DNA of 64,000 nt from positions 558,001 through 622,000 of the forward strand of contig JADDTR010000001.1 of NCBI GenBank assembly GCA_015345905.1. The letters run 5' to 3'. A model generated the notes under the pieces. That model did no database searches. It saw only the letters and a list, made by a program, of their open reading frames with translations, and was not told the origin of the DNA. Source of the DNA: Aotearoamyces nothofagi. Lineage: Eukaryota; Ascomycota; Leotiomycetes; Leotiales; Tympanidaceae. The first letter of the stretch is position 1. The number at the start of each line of letters is the position of its first letter. The position numbers and the translations under genes are program-made. This document shows, in pieces, positions 24,901 through 35,058 of this stretch.

Positions 24901-25747
24901 CAGTGTTATACAGTGAATCACTCCAGGGGTGTCGCGGTTATCGGCATGAGTGCGTGGCAGGAAAATACAGGGGCTTATGAGGAGTTTTGCTCACGAGGAG
25001 TACCTCTTTTTATTCTTGTTTATAGGGTAGAGTTTTTTATATATTTCTTTGATAAAAGGGTTGTCAACTTGTCACGGCAGAACGAGCTTTACGAGCGCTC
25101 TTTTGGAAAATTAGCATAGGATTCTCATATTGGTAGTGTGAGATCTTCTCATTCTGAGCACTACTCCGAACAATGAAAGGCAACTGATATGTATTGGAGA
25201 TGGCCCTTGCTTTCCATCGTCGGCTACGCCCGAAGTATGGTTGATATAGCTAACCAGAGTTGGTTTCAGGTTCAAGGAGCACCTCGAACACCGTAATCTC
25301 ACACATGCATATCCCTTTAACCGATACACCTTCCCTTTTAGCATTATGTACGGAAGCAACAAGATAGAATAAGGTACCCGGTACACCGGGCACACATCCA
25401 CATGACACCCGACGTAGTGCACAGCACAGTATTAATACTGTACTACAGCCCCCTGCATCTACTCGCTCTGGACTCGACAAATCTCCTACATGGAAATGAC
25501 AAACAAACGGCCGGAGGCGAACCGGGTGCTCGCTCCTCCCTCCGCTGTACATGGCGATTGATGCCTAAGGCACCAATATATTACCTTATCGTGCCTTAAC
25601 CTATCTTGGTCTAGCCATACTGTATCTTACCCCACAAAACATTTGGAGCCGCAACCTAAGGCAGCCGATGTACATATTCACGTGCTATTTCAGTCGGTAC
25701 CTCGTGGGCGATCCGGCTTACTGTAGACACGAGCAGCTTCCTTCGCA
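21961..25747. other. 3.8-kb gene-poor region between GDH2 and kynureninase
   Basis: The part next to 21960 is the GDH2 leader and promoter. 22760-23140 is G-rich on the plus strand with many GGGCACGGGTAGGC-like words. A 10-bp minisatellite follows at 23157-23290. 24240-24275 has repeated GGCTGGTGGCTGGTGG. The rest, to the BNA5 start codon at 25748, holds only short open frames without family features. No tRNA, rRNA or transposon ends are recognised. The open frames in 22709-23472 arise from repeats and should not be annotated. Confidence 0.5.
23157..23290 (+). repeat. 10-bp minisatellite, unit CCTGTATGTC
   Basis: About a dozen tandem or near-tandem copies of CCTGTATGTC (variants CCTGTATGCC, CGTGTATGCC) run from 23157 to 23230. 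They are interrupted by a TATATGTACACTACATGTACTA stretch of degenerate copies and resume to 23290. The strict decamer spacing with point variants indicates slippage or unequal exchange. It is not a CRISPR array because there are no unique spacers. Confidence 0.8.
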
Positions 25748-27336
25748 ATGCAGTCTATTAAGCCGGCTTCGTCTTTATATATTAGCTTAGAAGATGAGCA
25801 CGTCTTCACCAGGGAGTTTGCTGTCTCTTGTGATGAGCAGGACCCTCTCCGGCACCTCCGAGATGAGTTTCGTATTCCCTCAAAGAGCAATCTGAGGAAT
25901 CAGACCCTCGATGCCCACGGTCAGTCAACTATCCACGTGACCAATTCTTGATGCAGTACTCAGGGGGATGACTGATAGATAATTTGTAGCTCTCGATGAC
26001 GACGCGTCACATGATCCATGTATTTACCTCTGTGGAAACTCTTTAGGTCTTCAACCACGTCGAACGTCAATCAGAATCAACCAATATCTCTCCACCTGGG
26101 CTACCCAAGGTGTCTTTGGCCATTTCAAGCCCCTTTCCAAGTCCCCTCTTCCAATATGGCTCGATGTGGGCGAAGAAGCAGCGACGAGGATAGCCCCTCT
26201 GGTGGGAGCTGAACCTAGCGAAGTTGCAGTAATGCAGACCCTGACTGCCAATCTCCATTTCCTCATGTCCGCATTCTACAAACCTGACGCTACAGGGCGT
26301 CACAAGATCATCATTGAGAGCAAGGCATTTCCAAGTGATCACGTGAGGATTTACCTCCGCCTGTCTGTGATTCTACGCTGATATAGAATAGTATGCTGTG
26401 GAATCTCAAATTCGTCATCACAGTCTAGACCCATCAACTTCCATGATAACCATTGAGCCCTCTTCCCTCTCAATCCCTATTCTCAGCACATCCCATATCC
26501 TCTCTGTCATCGACAAGCACGCCCTCACAACGTCCTTGCTCCTGCTCCCAGGCATACAATTCTACACTGGCCAACTTTTTGATATTCCAACCATCACAGC
26601 GCATGCCCGGGCGCGTGGCATCTTCGTAATATGGGACCTCGCCCATGCTGCCGGTAATGTGCCGTTGCATCTCCATGATTGGGACGTTGATGCCGCTGCC
26701 TGGTGCAGTTACAAGTACATTAATGCTGGTCCAGGTGCCATTGCCGGATTATTTTTGCATGAGCGAAACGGTCGAGTCTTTGATTCTGTTCCAGGGAAAA
26801 AATTTGCGGATCGATTGAGTGGGTGGTGGGGTAGCGATAAGTCCAGTCGATTTCAAATGACGAACCAGTTCACGCCCATCCCTGGTGCGGGTGGTTTCCA
26901 GGTCTCAAATCCCAGCGCCATAGACATTACAGCGCTATGTGCCAGCCTTGAAATCTTCGGTATGACGGACATGGCGGCACTTCGGTCGAAGAGCTTGAAG
27001 TTGACAGCGTATCTCGAAAAGCTGCTAAAACGGCTAATATCCGGGGGAGGGGGGTATAGTATCATCACACCATCGGATCCAGAGCAAAGAGGTGCACAAC
27101 TAAGCCTCAAGCTGGATCGTGGACTCCTTGATATAGTGATGGAAGAGTTAGATGAGAAAGGCGTGGTTCTCGACGAGCGAAAGCCAGACGTAGTTCGTAT
27201 TGCACCTGCACCTCTATACAACACATTCATGGATGTCTTCGATTTTGTGAGTATCTTCAAGGATGCGCTAGAGGTGGCACAGAAGACGAAGGTAGAGTGG
27301 AAAGCTGGGGAGAGAGGCGCTGATAACTCTTTGTAG
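25748..27336 (+). CDS. BNA5: Kynureninase (L-kynurenine hydrolase)
   Basis: Exons 25748-25919, 25990-26342 and 26392-27336 (introns of 70 and 49 nt) encode 489 residues. Kynureninase is a PLP enzyme that cleaves kynurenine or 3-hydroxykynurenine to anthranilate or 3-hydroxyanthranilate plus alanine, in the tryptophan-to-NAD pathway of the cytosol. The hallmark [11 protein letters not shown] spans the exon 2 start region. [10 protein letters not shown] and [18 protein letters not shown] follow. [20 protein letters not shown] carries the PLP-pyridine aspartate, and [16 protein letters not shown] carries the PLP-binding lysine (about residue 283). [18 protein letters not shown] further supports the call. 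All junctions keep frame. The gene is convergent with AAR2. Confidence 0.96.
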
Positions 27337-27926
27337 ACGACTTAGTGATATTATTAATAGGATTAGATAGCATTGATGCAGTAACTTGAGGCCTCTCCTT
27401 CATGACATACGGGAGACTACACGGTGAAATACCGGGAAGCTTAAGATTAGACGTATAGTTACATGTGTAAATATAACATCTAATATAATTGCAATTACAG
27501 GCAATAAAGAGGTTTATATGTAGAACTCAAACTATTCAGGATGATTCACAAGAGAACCGTGCAGCCTTCTAAGAAATTCTATGCATTGACGCAATATTAT
27601 GTAGATATGTTATAAAACGCGATATAGTAATGGAAGAGCCTTTCGTGAATTGGCTGGCAACTGTTGAAGCCTCCCATAGTAACACCATTTGGTTATGACC
27701 CCAATGCTTTCCCAGACGCCGCGCTTGTTTAATGGGAGAAGTAAATCAAGTAGATTTATCGTGCGGCCTTCCGGCCCGATGTTCATGCTCATGCTGGTAA
27801 TCGAGGAAGGAATATCGTCATCAAAGAGTCAACTTCAATCTAACCTTGGAACCGTGTCTGGAATGGTTCATCTCCTTTTTCTCGTTCTTTCGCACTAGGA
27901 GCACCAATCATGTCAGAGCATGAAAA
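27337..27926. other. Intergenic spacer between convergent BNA5 and AAR2
   Basis: These 590 bp hold two 3' ends. The middle (27450-27620) is AT-rich, with TATAAT/AATATA words that could serve as poly(A) signals. I see no gene or repeat. Confidence 0.5.
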
Positions 27927-29846
27927 CTACCATCTAAGCAGACCCTTCTCTCGACCATCATCTTCGAAATCAACAATTACCGGCGCAAACTCACCACGTT
28001 CATCCTCAGCTTCGAATTCTTCCATCTCAGCATCGACATACTCTCCATCCTCTAACTGGATCTTTCCCGATCGAACATAGTTTCCTCGTAGATCCCAGCC
28101 CCACTTCCACAGCCAAGACTCTAATGCCTCGAAGGTCCTACCAACATCGCTTTGTGCATCTGTGATTGCATCTCGTCTAGCGAGGAGCTGCTCGTTAAGT
28201 CGGGACTTGAAGACAGTCATGATGATCTTCAACTCATTCTGGAGCAATGGGTCATGATCGAATATGCTGCCCTCGACACCTTCCTCATCATAGATCAGCT
28301 GGGCGTGAACGGTTTCGATGATTTTTCGGAAGAAAACAGGGTCATCCATGGCGAGACGGAAAGCTTTGAAAGCAATCTTGACAATATGGCCCCACTGCTC
28401 CATGCATGTAATGTTTCCTAGTAGCATTCCCGTAATATAGCAGAATTGAAGCTCGCCCAGTACCTCGTCCGGATCCTCGTAGGTGCAGCGATCCTCGATT
28501 ACAGCCTTGATGTGAGAGCTAGTGTCCATAGCCTGCTCCGTCCGGGCCCGTCCTGTAACGTTGGGAGAAAATGTATTCGAGTCACGGGGGAATACGAAAC
28601 TCAGAACTCGCTCCTTTCCTGCTATAAGCTCGGCCCGCTCTGCTGCAAGACCCATCCGACTGGTGGTCGCACAGTCTGTGGGCTTACCCTCCATCGGTTT
28701 GCAGTCATCTGTTGTTGTCACCTTCCATTGGTTCCATTCATGGCCGGTTATTCTGCTAAGCATAGCACCCTTAATAGCAAACGTCAGCCGATTCCACATT
28801 CTTAGGCCTTTGATATCTTGTTCCTTAATGGAAGACTGTTGTTCTAGCAAGGTGGCAGGAGGTTCGTCGATCACAGTTTTGGTAGAGTAAGGAATGAGGC
28901 TGTCAAATACTGACGCAACGTTCTCTGTTTGGATTCGAATCTCAGCAGCGCTGACCTCCTCTTCCAATGTTTCGTTGTATTTGTCCCAGCGTTTGACGAA
29001 GACCTCGCCGGGCTCATTGGATGCCCTGTTCTGTGACATGACCCAGAAGCCATTGCGAACAGACAACTCCGATGTCGAGCCGCCGAAAATAAAGTGAGGG
29101 CCGGAAGGTAGACATTTGATGCCTTCGAAGTGGCCGTCAGGGCCAATACTGAGGCTTACAGTGTCATAGCCAATGAAGGTTCCCGATGGCACACCGGTGA
29201 CAAGGATGACATCTCCAGAATAGAGGCATTCGGGGATATTGTAGTTCAAACGCTGGCTTGCATCGCCGGAGTGAACTCGAAGTGTGCCTAAAGGGTGTAC
29301 TCCGAGAGCTGACACAGACTGAACAGACTTGACAGACTTGAGACTGCTAACAGACTTCACAGAGTAGTCTGTGGCCCTTGACGAAGACTTTTTAAGAGAA
29401 CAGTTATTCACGCCGTCCGTGATGCTGGCTGTGGAATTGTCACTAGAATGATTGGTGGGTTCGTCATACGCAATAACGGAGAGTATACCAGACTGGCTCA
29501 ATCCAGCATCATAGCTGGCGTCTGATCTGATTGACAGTTGACGGGACAGAGAATTCTTCTGAGATTTGGCCGTAGAAGGATTCCGCTGAAGAGATATCTG
29601 ATTTTGCATGAATGTTGGGTCGTTTCTTAGAGGAGACCCCACTGTAGGTTGAGGTTGAGGTTGGGGTAGCGCAGGTGATCTAGTGGTAGATCGAGCGCCG
29701 GCTCTATCATCAATACCCACCGAGGACCGTCGGCTTGCCTCGTTTGCAGATTCACTGCCAGTACTTGCCGACGACATGATGGGTGAATGTTCCAGTGTCA
29801 ATACTTTGGAGGTTTTGGGGTTGTGAATGTGCCCCAGCAGTTCCAT
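27927..29846 (-). CDS. AAR2: AAR2-type U5 snRNP assembly factor
   Basis: This is a single exon of 639 residues from the first ATG at 29846. The ATG at 29777 (MSSASTGSE) has a better context (A at -3) and gives 616 residues. Aar2 binds the RNase H-like and Jab1 domains of Prp8 in the cytoplasm and keeps it inactive until Brr2 joins the U5 snRNP. The N-terminal 180 residues are Ser-rich and disordered, an extension not found in yeast Aar2. The family core begins near GDVILVTGVPSGTFIGYD, continues with GIKCLPSGPHFIFGG and NGFWVMSQN, and the C-terminal helical domain holds ELQFCYITGMLLGN and FEALESWLWKWGWDLRG. Intronless structure is notable in an intron-rich neighbourhood. RPS14 lies upstream in tandem. 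Confidence 0.85.
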   Translation of the reverse strand: MELLGHIHNPKTSKVLTLEHSPIMSSASTGSESANEASRRSSVGIDDRAGARSTTRSPALPQPQPQPTVGSPLRNDPTFMQNQISLQRNPSTAKSQKNSLSRQLSIRSDASYDAGLSQSGILSVIAYDEPTNHSSDNSTASITDGVNNCSLKKSSSRATDYSVKSVSSLKSVKSVQSVSALGVHPLGTLRVHSGDASQRLNYNIPECLYSGDVILVTGVPSGTFIGYDTVSLSIGPDGHFEGIKCLPSGPHFIFGGSTSELSVRNGFWVMSQNRASNEPGEVFVKRWDKYNETLEEEVSAAEIRIQTENVASVFDSLIPYSTKTVIDEPPATLLEQQSSIKEQDIKGLRMWNRLTFAIKGAMLSRITGHEWNQWKVTTTDDCKPMEGKPTDCATTSRMGLAAERAELIAGKERVLSFVFPRDSNTFSPNVTGRARTEQAMDTSSHIKAVIEDRCTYEDPDEVLGELQFCYITGMLLGNITCMEQWGHIVKIAFKAFRLAMDDPVFFRKIIETVHAQLIYDEEGVEGSIFDHDPLLQNELKIIMTVFKSRLNEQLLARRDAITDAQSDVGRTFEALESWLWKWGWDLRGNYVRSGKIQLEDGEYVDAEMEEFEAEDERGEFAPVIVDFEDDGREKGLLRW

Positions 29847-30405
29847 GAGCTAGGCAATAATCTAAAGCTCCAGCCTCCAAGCGAGCGCACTAGCGTCGGT
29901 TAGTCTTTTTCTCCAAGTTTCCGTCCACATGAGCAAGTTATCTATGAAATTTTCTGGGCATTGGCATAGAATGTAATGTTTAGCCCTAAATCTCCAGTAA
30001 TTGTAGGAAATGCCTGTCGGTAAGCATTTATGGGGTATTGCTCATAACAGTAGCCAACATAAGTAACTCCAGGTCTTCAAAGAAACCCCACTTTAGAGAT
30101 CACGCGGATAATAGCATCTATGATCTAGAGTTGTGAAACCGAAGGAGGCATCGCGTAATACAGGGGTTAGAGTTGCTAGTCGTGGGGTCACGAGAATCTC
30201 ATTCAGCATAAATTGAAACGATTTCACACGATCCCTCGTCGAATGCTTTTAGGATTTTTTGGGCAAGATTCAATTTTCTTCTACTGTTGCGCTAAGTAGC
30301 TGCCATGTGACAATATAGCAATTGGAGACCAGGCGATTAAAGCCGTTCCCCGCGTGATTGTCAACTCTACAGTGAAACCCAAATCCACACCGTAAGGCCG
30401 GGAAT
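29847..30405. other. Intergenic region, AAR2 promoter and RPS14 3' end
   Basis: These 560 bp lie between tandem minus-strand genes. They must contain the RPS14 terminator and the AAR2 promoter. No repeat or RNA gene is recognised. Confidence 0.5.
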
Positions 30406-31059
30406 CTAGAGACGACGACCACGGCGACCACCCTTGCGACGAGTAGAATCGGATGGTGTAGGGGTAACATCCTCAATTCTACCAATCTTCATTCCGGAGC
30501 GAGCGAGGGCACGAAGGGCAGACTGAGCACCTGGGCCTGGGGTCTTGGTGCCGTTACCTGACAGAAGGTCAGCAATTTGGTATCGTTGTTCGATTCTGAG
30601 AAAGTACAAACCTCCAGTGGCACGGATCTTAATATGTAGAGCGTTGATGCCAAGTTCCTTGCAGCGAATTGCAACATCCTGGGCAGCCAACATGGCGGCG
30701 TATGGAGAAGACTCATCTCTGTCGGCCTTGACCTTCATGCCTCCAGTGACACGGGTAATGGTTTCGCGGCCACTGGAATCACCCAGAAGTCAGCCTATGA
30801 ACCATTGCACAATTTTTTTGCTTTGACTGCCTGTTTTGGGAGCAGTTCCTTCAAGGAAGTACGAACCTGAGATCGGTGACGTGAACGAAAGTGTCGTTGA
30901 ATGAGGCGAAGATACGTGCGACACCGAAAACGAGTTCACCTAGGTAGAGTGGATTAGCTTGCTATCCTCTAAAACCAGGGCGGCAGCCTTACCATCTCTG
31001 ACCTGAGGGCCGAGAGAGATGTTTTCTTGCGCAGGGCGCGCAGCTTTCTTTGGAGGCAT
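30406..31059 (-). CDS. RPS14: 40S ribosomal protein S14 (uS11)
   Basis: Exons 31059-30993, 30939-30867, 30772-30612 and 30557-30406 encode 150 residues, the exact family length. The protein begins [19 protein letters not shown]. It contains [40 protein letters not shown] and [15 protein letters not shown], and ends in the basic tail [11 protein letters not shown] that contacts the 3' end of 18S rRNA near the platform. The introns are 53, 94 and 54 nt and all keep frame. It is a structural subunit of the small ribosomal subunit and needed for 3'-end maturation of 18S rRNA. It shares a 310-bp divergent promoter with TYR1. Confidence 0.97.
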
Positions 31060-31369
31060 TTTGAATGTGGTTGTCGTTTGAAGATTGTCAAAGATTCGTT
31101 ATTTTCTAATATTCGCAAAATTCCGTGTGCGGCGCGCTAAAGACCAGAACAACATCTAGCTTCTTTAGGTTAGCTCGTTATAGCTCTACCTATTCCAAAG
31201 GATTTTTCGACTTCGTTAATTTCATCTTCTCTTCTATTTTCACATTGCGAGCCAAAAGTCTTCAAGACTTCATTTGTTTCTGCAGCTGTTCGTTTAAGTC
31301 AGGACGTTTCTAATCAATGATCTACTGTCGTTGAGTTGTATCGTCGGTGAGGGATGATCTGAAGCCATC
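31060..31369. promoter_or_regulatory. Bidirectional promoter RPS14 / TYR1
   Basis: The start codons of RPS14 (minus) and TYR1 (plus) are only 310 bp apart, so both promoters overlap here. Long C/T stretches (31200-31310) fit the pyrimidine tracts seen before fungal start sites. I find no canonical TATA box or telobox. Confidence 0.5.
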
Positions 31370-33191
31370 ATGGCTATCGAGCTCCAGAAGACCACGAGCA
31401 TCATGGAAGGCTTCGTTGTGGGCATTATCGGTATGGGAGATATGGGGAAGATGTACGCACGGCGGCTCAGTGATGCAGGATGGAGGTAACGCACTCACCT
31501 CGACATCTGTTTTCGTTGAGCCGAAAATTGAGCTGTAAGCACCCTTTTCTCTCCATGATTCCACTACTTCCATACCTACAATGATGACTTGAGTGCATTT
31601 GGCTCGAGTATCGTCTTCAACTGGCCTGACTACCATTCTGGTACCAGGTCGGGGGTTGACTTTCACTGATGAAAAATCTCAGCTACCTTATTTTACAATG
31701 TCTGAAACTTGCTCCCTTATATTTACACTGCTATTTGTTACATCACTACGATTAACATAGGCTAACAATACATCTTAGTCTCTGTCACAGTGCCATAGGA
31801 GTGATGACATTCTTAGCTGACAACGTCCAACCAGGATCAATGCTTGCGACAGAGAAGAGAAATACCAAAGCCTAGTGGATGAATTTTCGAGTAGAGTATA
31901 TATCTGTACATAGTTCTTCATGCACCTTGTGCTGAGTCGTTCATAGAATCAAGTGCACATCTTTCCTAATGGACATCTCGTCTCAAGAGCTAGCGACTAC
32001 ATCATTTACAATGTCGAGGCAGCATCCATTGACAAAGTGGTAGCTCAGTATGGACCTTGTAGGACACCAATTATGAATGATGTATGTCTAATGGCTAATA
32101 TTAAAAGCTACAAAACAAGGTGCTATCGTTGGAGGCCAAACCTCGTGCAAAGCCCCAGAAATTGCGGCTTTTGAGAAATACTTACCCGCAGATGTTGACA
32201 TAGTCTCCTGCCATTCTTTACACGGACCAAACGTAGACCCGAAAGGCCAGCCGTTGGTATGTAGTATGAATCCCGGCGTGCCACATAGCTAACACTTGCC
32301 TTCTACTAGGTCATAATTCGACACCGTGCCTCTCAAGAAAATTTCGAAAAGGTTAAACGAGTCTTGTCCTGCCTGGACTCTCAACACGTATATCTATCGG
32401 CAGCTAAGCATGACCGTATTACCGCCGATACACAAGCAGTGACACATGCTGCCTTTCTTAGCATGGGCAAGGCATGGCATGCAAATGCTCAGTTTCCATG
32501 GGAGATTGCTCGCTACGTTGGAGGTATTGAAAACGTGAAAATAAACTTGACCTTGCGAATCTATTCTCAAAAGTGGCACGTTTACGCTGGCTTAGCCATT
32601 CTAAATCCATATGCAAAGGAGCAAATACGGCAGTATGCTCAGTCCGTAACAGATCTGTTCAAGCTCATGCTCGGTGGTCAGAGAGAAGAGCTCGAAAGAC
32701 GCATCAAGAAAGCTGGTGCTGCTGTGTTTGGGACTCAAAATTGGAATCACGAGCTCCTGTTGAAGGATGAAGTATTGGACCGCTTCTCACTAGGGAAAAA
32801 GCCGGAGACCCCAACACCTAATAATCATTTAAGTCTACTTGCTATGGTTGACTGTTGGTCGGCTCTCGGCATTGTTCCGTACGACCATATGATTTGCTCT
32901 ACTCCTCTCTTCAGGCTTTGGCTAGGTGTCACAGAGTATCTATTCAGGAAGCCGGCACTGTTAGACGACGTCATACGTATTGCTATTGACGACAACACAT
33001 TCAGGTCTGACGACCTCGAGTTCACCTTTGCAGCAAGAGGCTGGTCCGATTGTGTTACATTTGGCGACTTTGAGTCTTATAGGGATCGTTTTGAGAGCAC
33101 TCAGAAATTCTTTGAGCCAAGATTTGCTGATGCTACAAGGGTTGGTAATGAGATGATGAAGACGATATTGGAAAATACAGAAAAACATTGA
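31370..33191 (+). CDS. TYR1: Prephenate dehydrogenase (tyrosine biosynthesis)
   Basis: Exons 31370-31485, 31835-31895, 31947-32058, 32108-32256 and 32310-33191 sum to 1320 nt and give 439 residues, the fungal Tyr1 length. The enzyme converts prephenate to 4-hydroxyphenylpyruvate with NADP+, the committed step to tyrosine, in the cytosol. The N-terminal Rossmann motif is GIIGMGDMGKMYARRL. GAIVGGQTSCKAPEIAAFEK, VSCHSLHGPNVDPKGQPLV (with the conserved His) and DRITADTQAVTHAAFLSMG follow and are diagnostic. Intron 1 is 349 nt and contains C-box- and D-box-like words, but I could not make a guide RNA from it. The other introns are 49-53 nt. The gene is divergent from RPS14. Confidence 0.95.
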
Positions 33192-33935
33192 AATTTTGCA
33201 ATGGGCTTGGCTTGGTTGTCAGCCCGAGGGAATGGCGTAAACAAGTTTCACGGAAGCTTTGCAAACTTGGGACCGTCTCTCATATTGAACATCATAGATT
33301 CAATCACCAAATATATTAGGATACTAGATTTTGTGGGCCATATCTATATACCGTCAAGTCTGCCGTCGGTAAGTGAAGAAGTATCTGCCTAGCAACTTTC
33401 ACATTGACTCCACCACCGCCACATAAAAGAATACGCCTACTAGTGGTCACAGTGTAAGCGCAATTACGCATGTAAGCGTCTTTGCGCAGTCACGTGTATG
33501 CAGTTTCAGCGCTCTTCAGGGCCTACAGTCACTAAAATATAGCATATCAATCGCTAGAACCTTACTATACTCTGATGTATAGGCCATAATTGAAATACTT
33601 TCAAGAATCACTACAATAATACAATTTTTTTGTCAGAAGGTTATATATAATTTATCTATCTATATGCTCCATTATGTACAACATAACTTTATTTTTTATG
33701 CAATATAATAGCTAGAGAGGTCACTGAAACCCAGTGCGCAAATGCGCTTACGTGCGCCATTGCGCTTACACTGACCACCAGTAGGTGGCCATTTCTGACG
33801 ATTAGAATCAGTTCGGTAATCAAATTATGCGATTTTTGAAATAATTACTATTCTTGCACGAAAGCATAAAGTCTATATTGCAAGGCATATCCAACTTTGA
33901 TCCTGAAGGATATCGGAGAGCTCATTCATCTCAGC
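33192..33935. other. Intergenic region containing a MITE
   Basis: Between TYR1 and the small protein gene, the only structured part is the inverted-repeat element at 33440-33781. The flanks hold the TYR1 3' end and a short promoter for the next gene. Confidence 0.6.
33440..33781. mobile_element. Non-autonomous DNA transposon (MITE), TA target, about 50-bp terminal inverted repeats
   Basis: The left end begins CTAGTGGTCACAGTGTAAGC and the right end, reverse-complemented, begins CTGGTGGTCAGTGTAAGCGC. The two ends then match imperfectly for about 50 bp through repeated TAAGCGCA/TTTGCGCA words. Both ends are flanked by TA (33438-33439 and 33782-33783), the target duplication used by Tc1/mariner elements. 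The 342-bp body between the repeats is AT-rich and has no coding frame, so the element is non-autonomous. The ends have diverged from each other by roughly a fifth, suggesting it is not recent. I see no second copy in the window. Confidence 0.75.
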
Positions 33936-34454
33936 ATGGTAGATACTAAGATGGAGATATCGGAGCAAGGCGATGATAAGAATATAGCGGATGCGGACCA
34001 GGGTGTAACGCTTGAGTGGGACGAAGAACGCATTGAAGCAGCACAGAAATCCCTCAAGGAGATGTACATCCAAGTTAGTTTTCGTCACCCTGCCTTTATA
34101 CTCTTTGCTGATATCGCCAGCTGCGAGAGTTACGCTCCACTATCCCTAGACTTGTTGGCCCTTTGGCAACAGAACAACCATCGCGTTTGTGCCTCTCCTC
34201 ATCTCGCAGTATCTAGGTTATATTGCAACTTAGATAAGTCACTAATAATATTTATAGCTGAAGTACTATTCCGCCAAATCGCTGCTGCTGCAAGTTCGGC
34301 GAACTCAGAGGTGAGACAGTTCAGGAAGCTCCTTGAGGATGACGAGAGCAAGAAAATCTTTGAGCACGTGAAGGAAAGCTGTGCAGAGAACCCGAAGGGT
34401 ATTAAGCCTTGGAGGATTACGCAGGATCCAAATTGGTTAAAAAGGGATTCCTGA
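33936..34454 (+). CDS. Small acidic helical protein, conserved-looking, function unknown
   Basis: Exons 33936-34073, 34121-34184 and 34258-34454 encode 132 residues. I do not recognise a named family. The spliced protein reads sensibly: a helix RIEAAQKSLKEMYIQLRELR, then STIPRLVGPLATEQPSPEVL, a second helix RQIAAAASSANSEVRQFRKL, and a C-terminus ending NPKGIKPWRITQDPNWLKRD. Two long helices around a Pro-rich turn, followed by a WR..DPNW tail, look like a subunit of a larger complex; that is inference. The introns (47 and 73 nt) sum to 120 nt and retaining both leaves an open frame of 173 codons, so unspliced annotation would be wrong but plausible-looking. The splice model is favoured because exon 2 joins helix 1 to the IP..L turn without a break. 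Confidence 0.65.
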   Translation: MVDTKMEISEQGDDKNIADADQGVTLEWDEERIEAAQKSLKEMYIQVSFRHPAFILFADIASCESYAPLSLDLLALWQQNNHRVCASPHLAVSRLYCNLDKSLIIFIAEVLFRQIAAAASSANSEVRQFRKLLEDDESKKIFEHVKESCAENPKGIKPWRITQDPNWLKRDS

Positions 34455-35058
34455 GGAGTTTTATGTGTGCAATGGTCTGGATTTATAGTGATTGATGGAG
34501 TTAGGGATATTCGATAAGTGCCAATGAAAGCTTCGAGGTACGGGCTGGATCTATATGGATGGCCAATGGGTATGGCTTATAGGATAGTGAACATTTAGAA
34601 TTTTATATACATGGGCAAGTTATCAGATCGCCTACTATTTAAGTAGGAAGACACCAGGTATTTATCAGTACTCAAGTCCTTTGTCACGTTCCCTGCCTTC
34701 CTACCTTAAAGATCTCACGCTTCCGACATATAAATAATCCCTGTCATTGATATTGAAAAACACGCAAATATATTGCCTATAATTGAGCGCGACTGCAATC
34801 GAAATATCCCTCACCGCATGTATGTTTCTGGGGCTCTGAATGATTAATTGATCTCAGCGCTCCCATTTCTCCTCTTCGTTGCTTCGGAATTATTCGTTAG
34901 GGCTTGCTCGCTTGAAAGAAGTTGTTAGCTAGCACAAATTCACTAGCGCAGTGGGGTCGTCAATTATTTCCAGTCAACCACAAAACACGTCTATCGTGCG
35001 CGATCGCCAGCTTTTAATCTCAAAGCCTTCGAGGAATCTTACCGAACACTTCGTCAAG
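34455..35058. promoter_or_regulatory. Intergenic region and promoter of eIF3c
   Basis: These 600 bp precede the NIP1 start codon. A TTAGGGCTT word at about 34898-34906 resembles the telobox (TTAGGGTTT) found before fungal translation genes and is repeated more exactly before RPL7. No other structure is seen. Confidence 0.4.

Noticed and set aside
31486-31834. Possible box C/D snoRNA in TYR1 intron 1
   Set aside because: ATGATGA and CTGA words are present, but no guide adjacent to a CTGA box pairs with rRNA beyond about nine bases, and that match is not next to the box.
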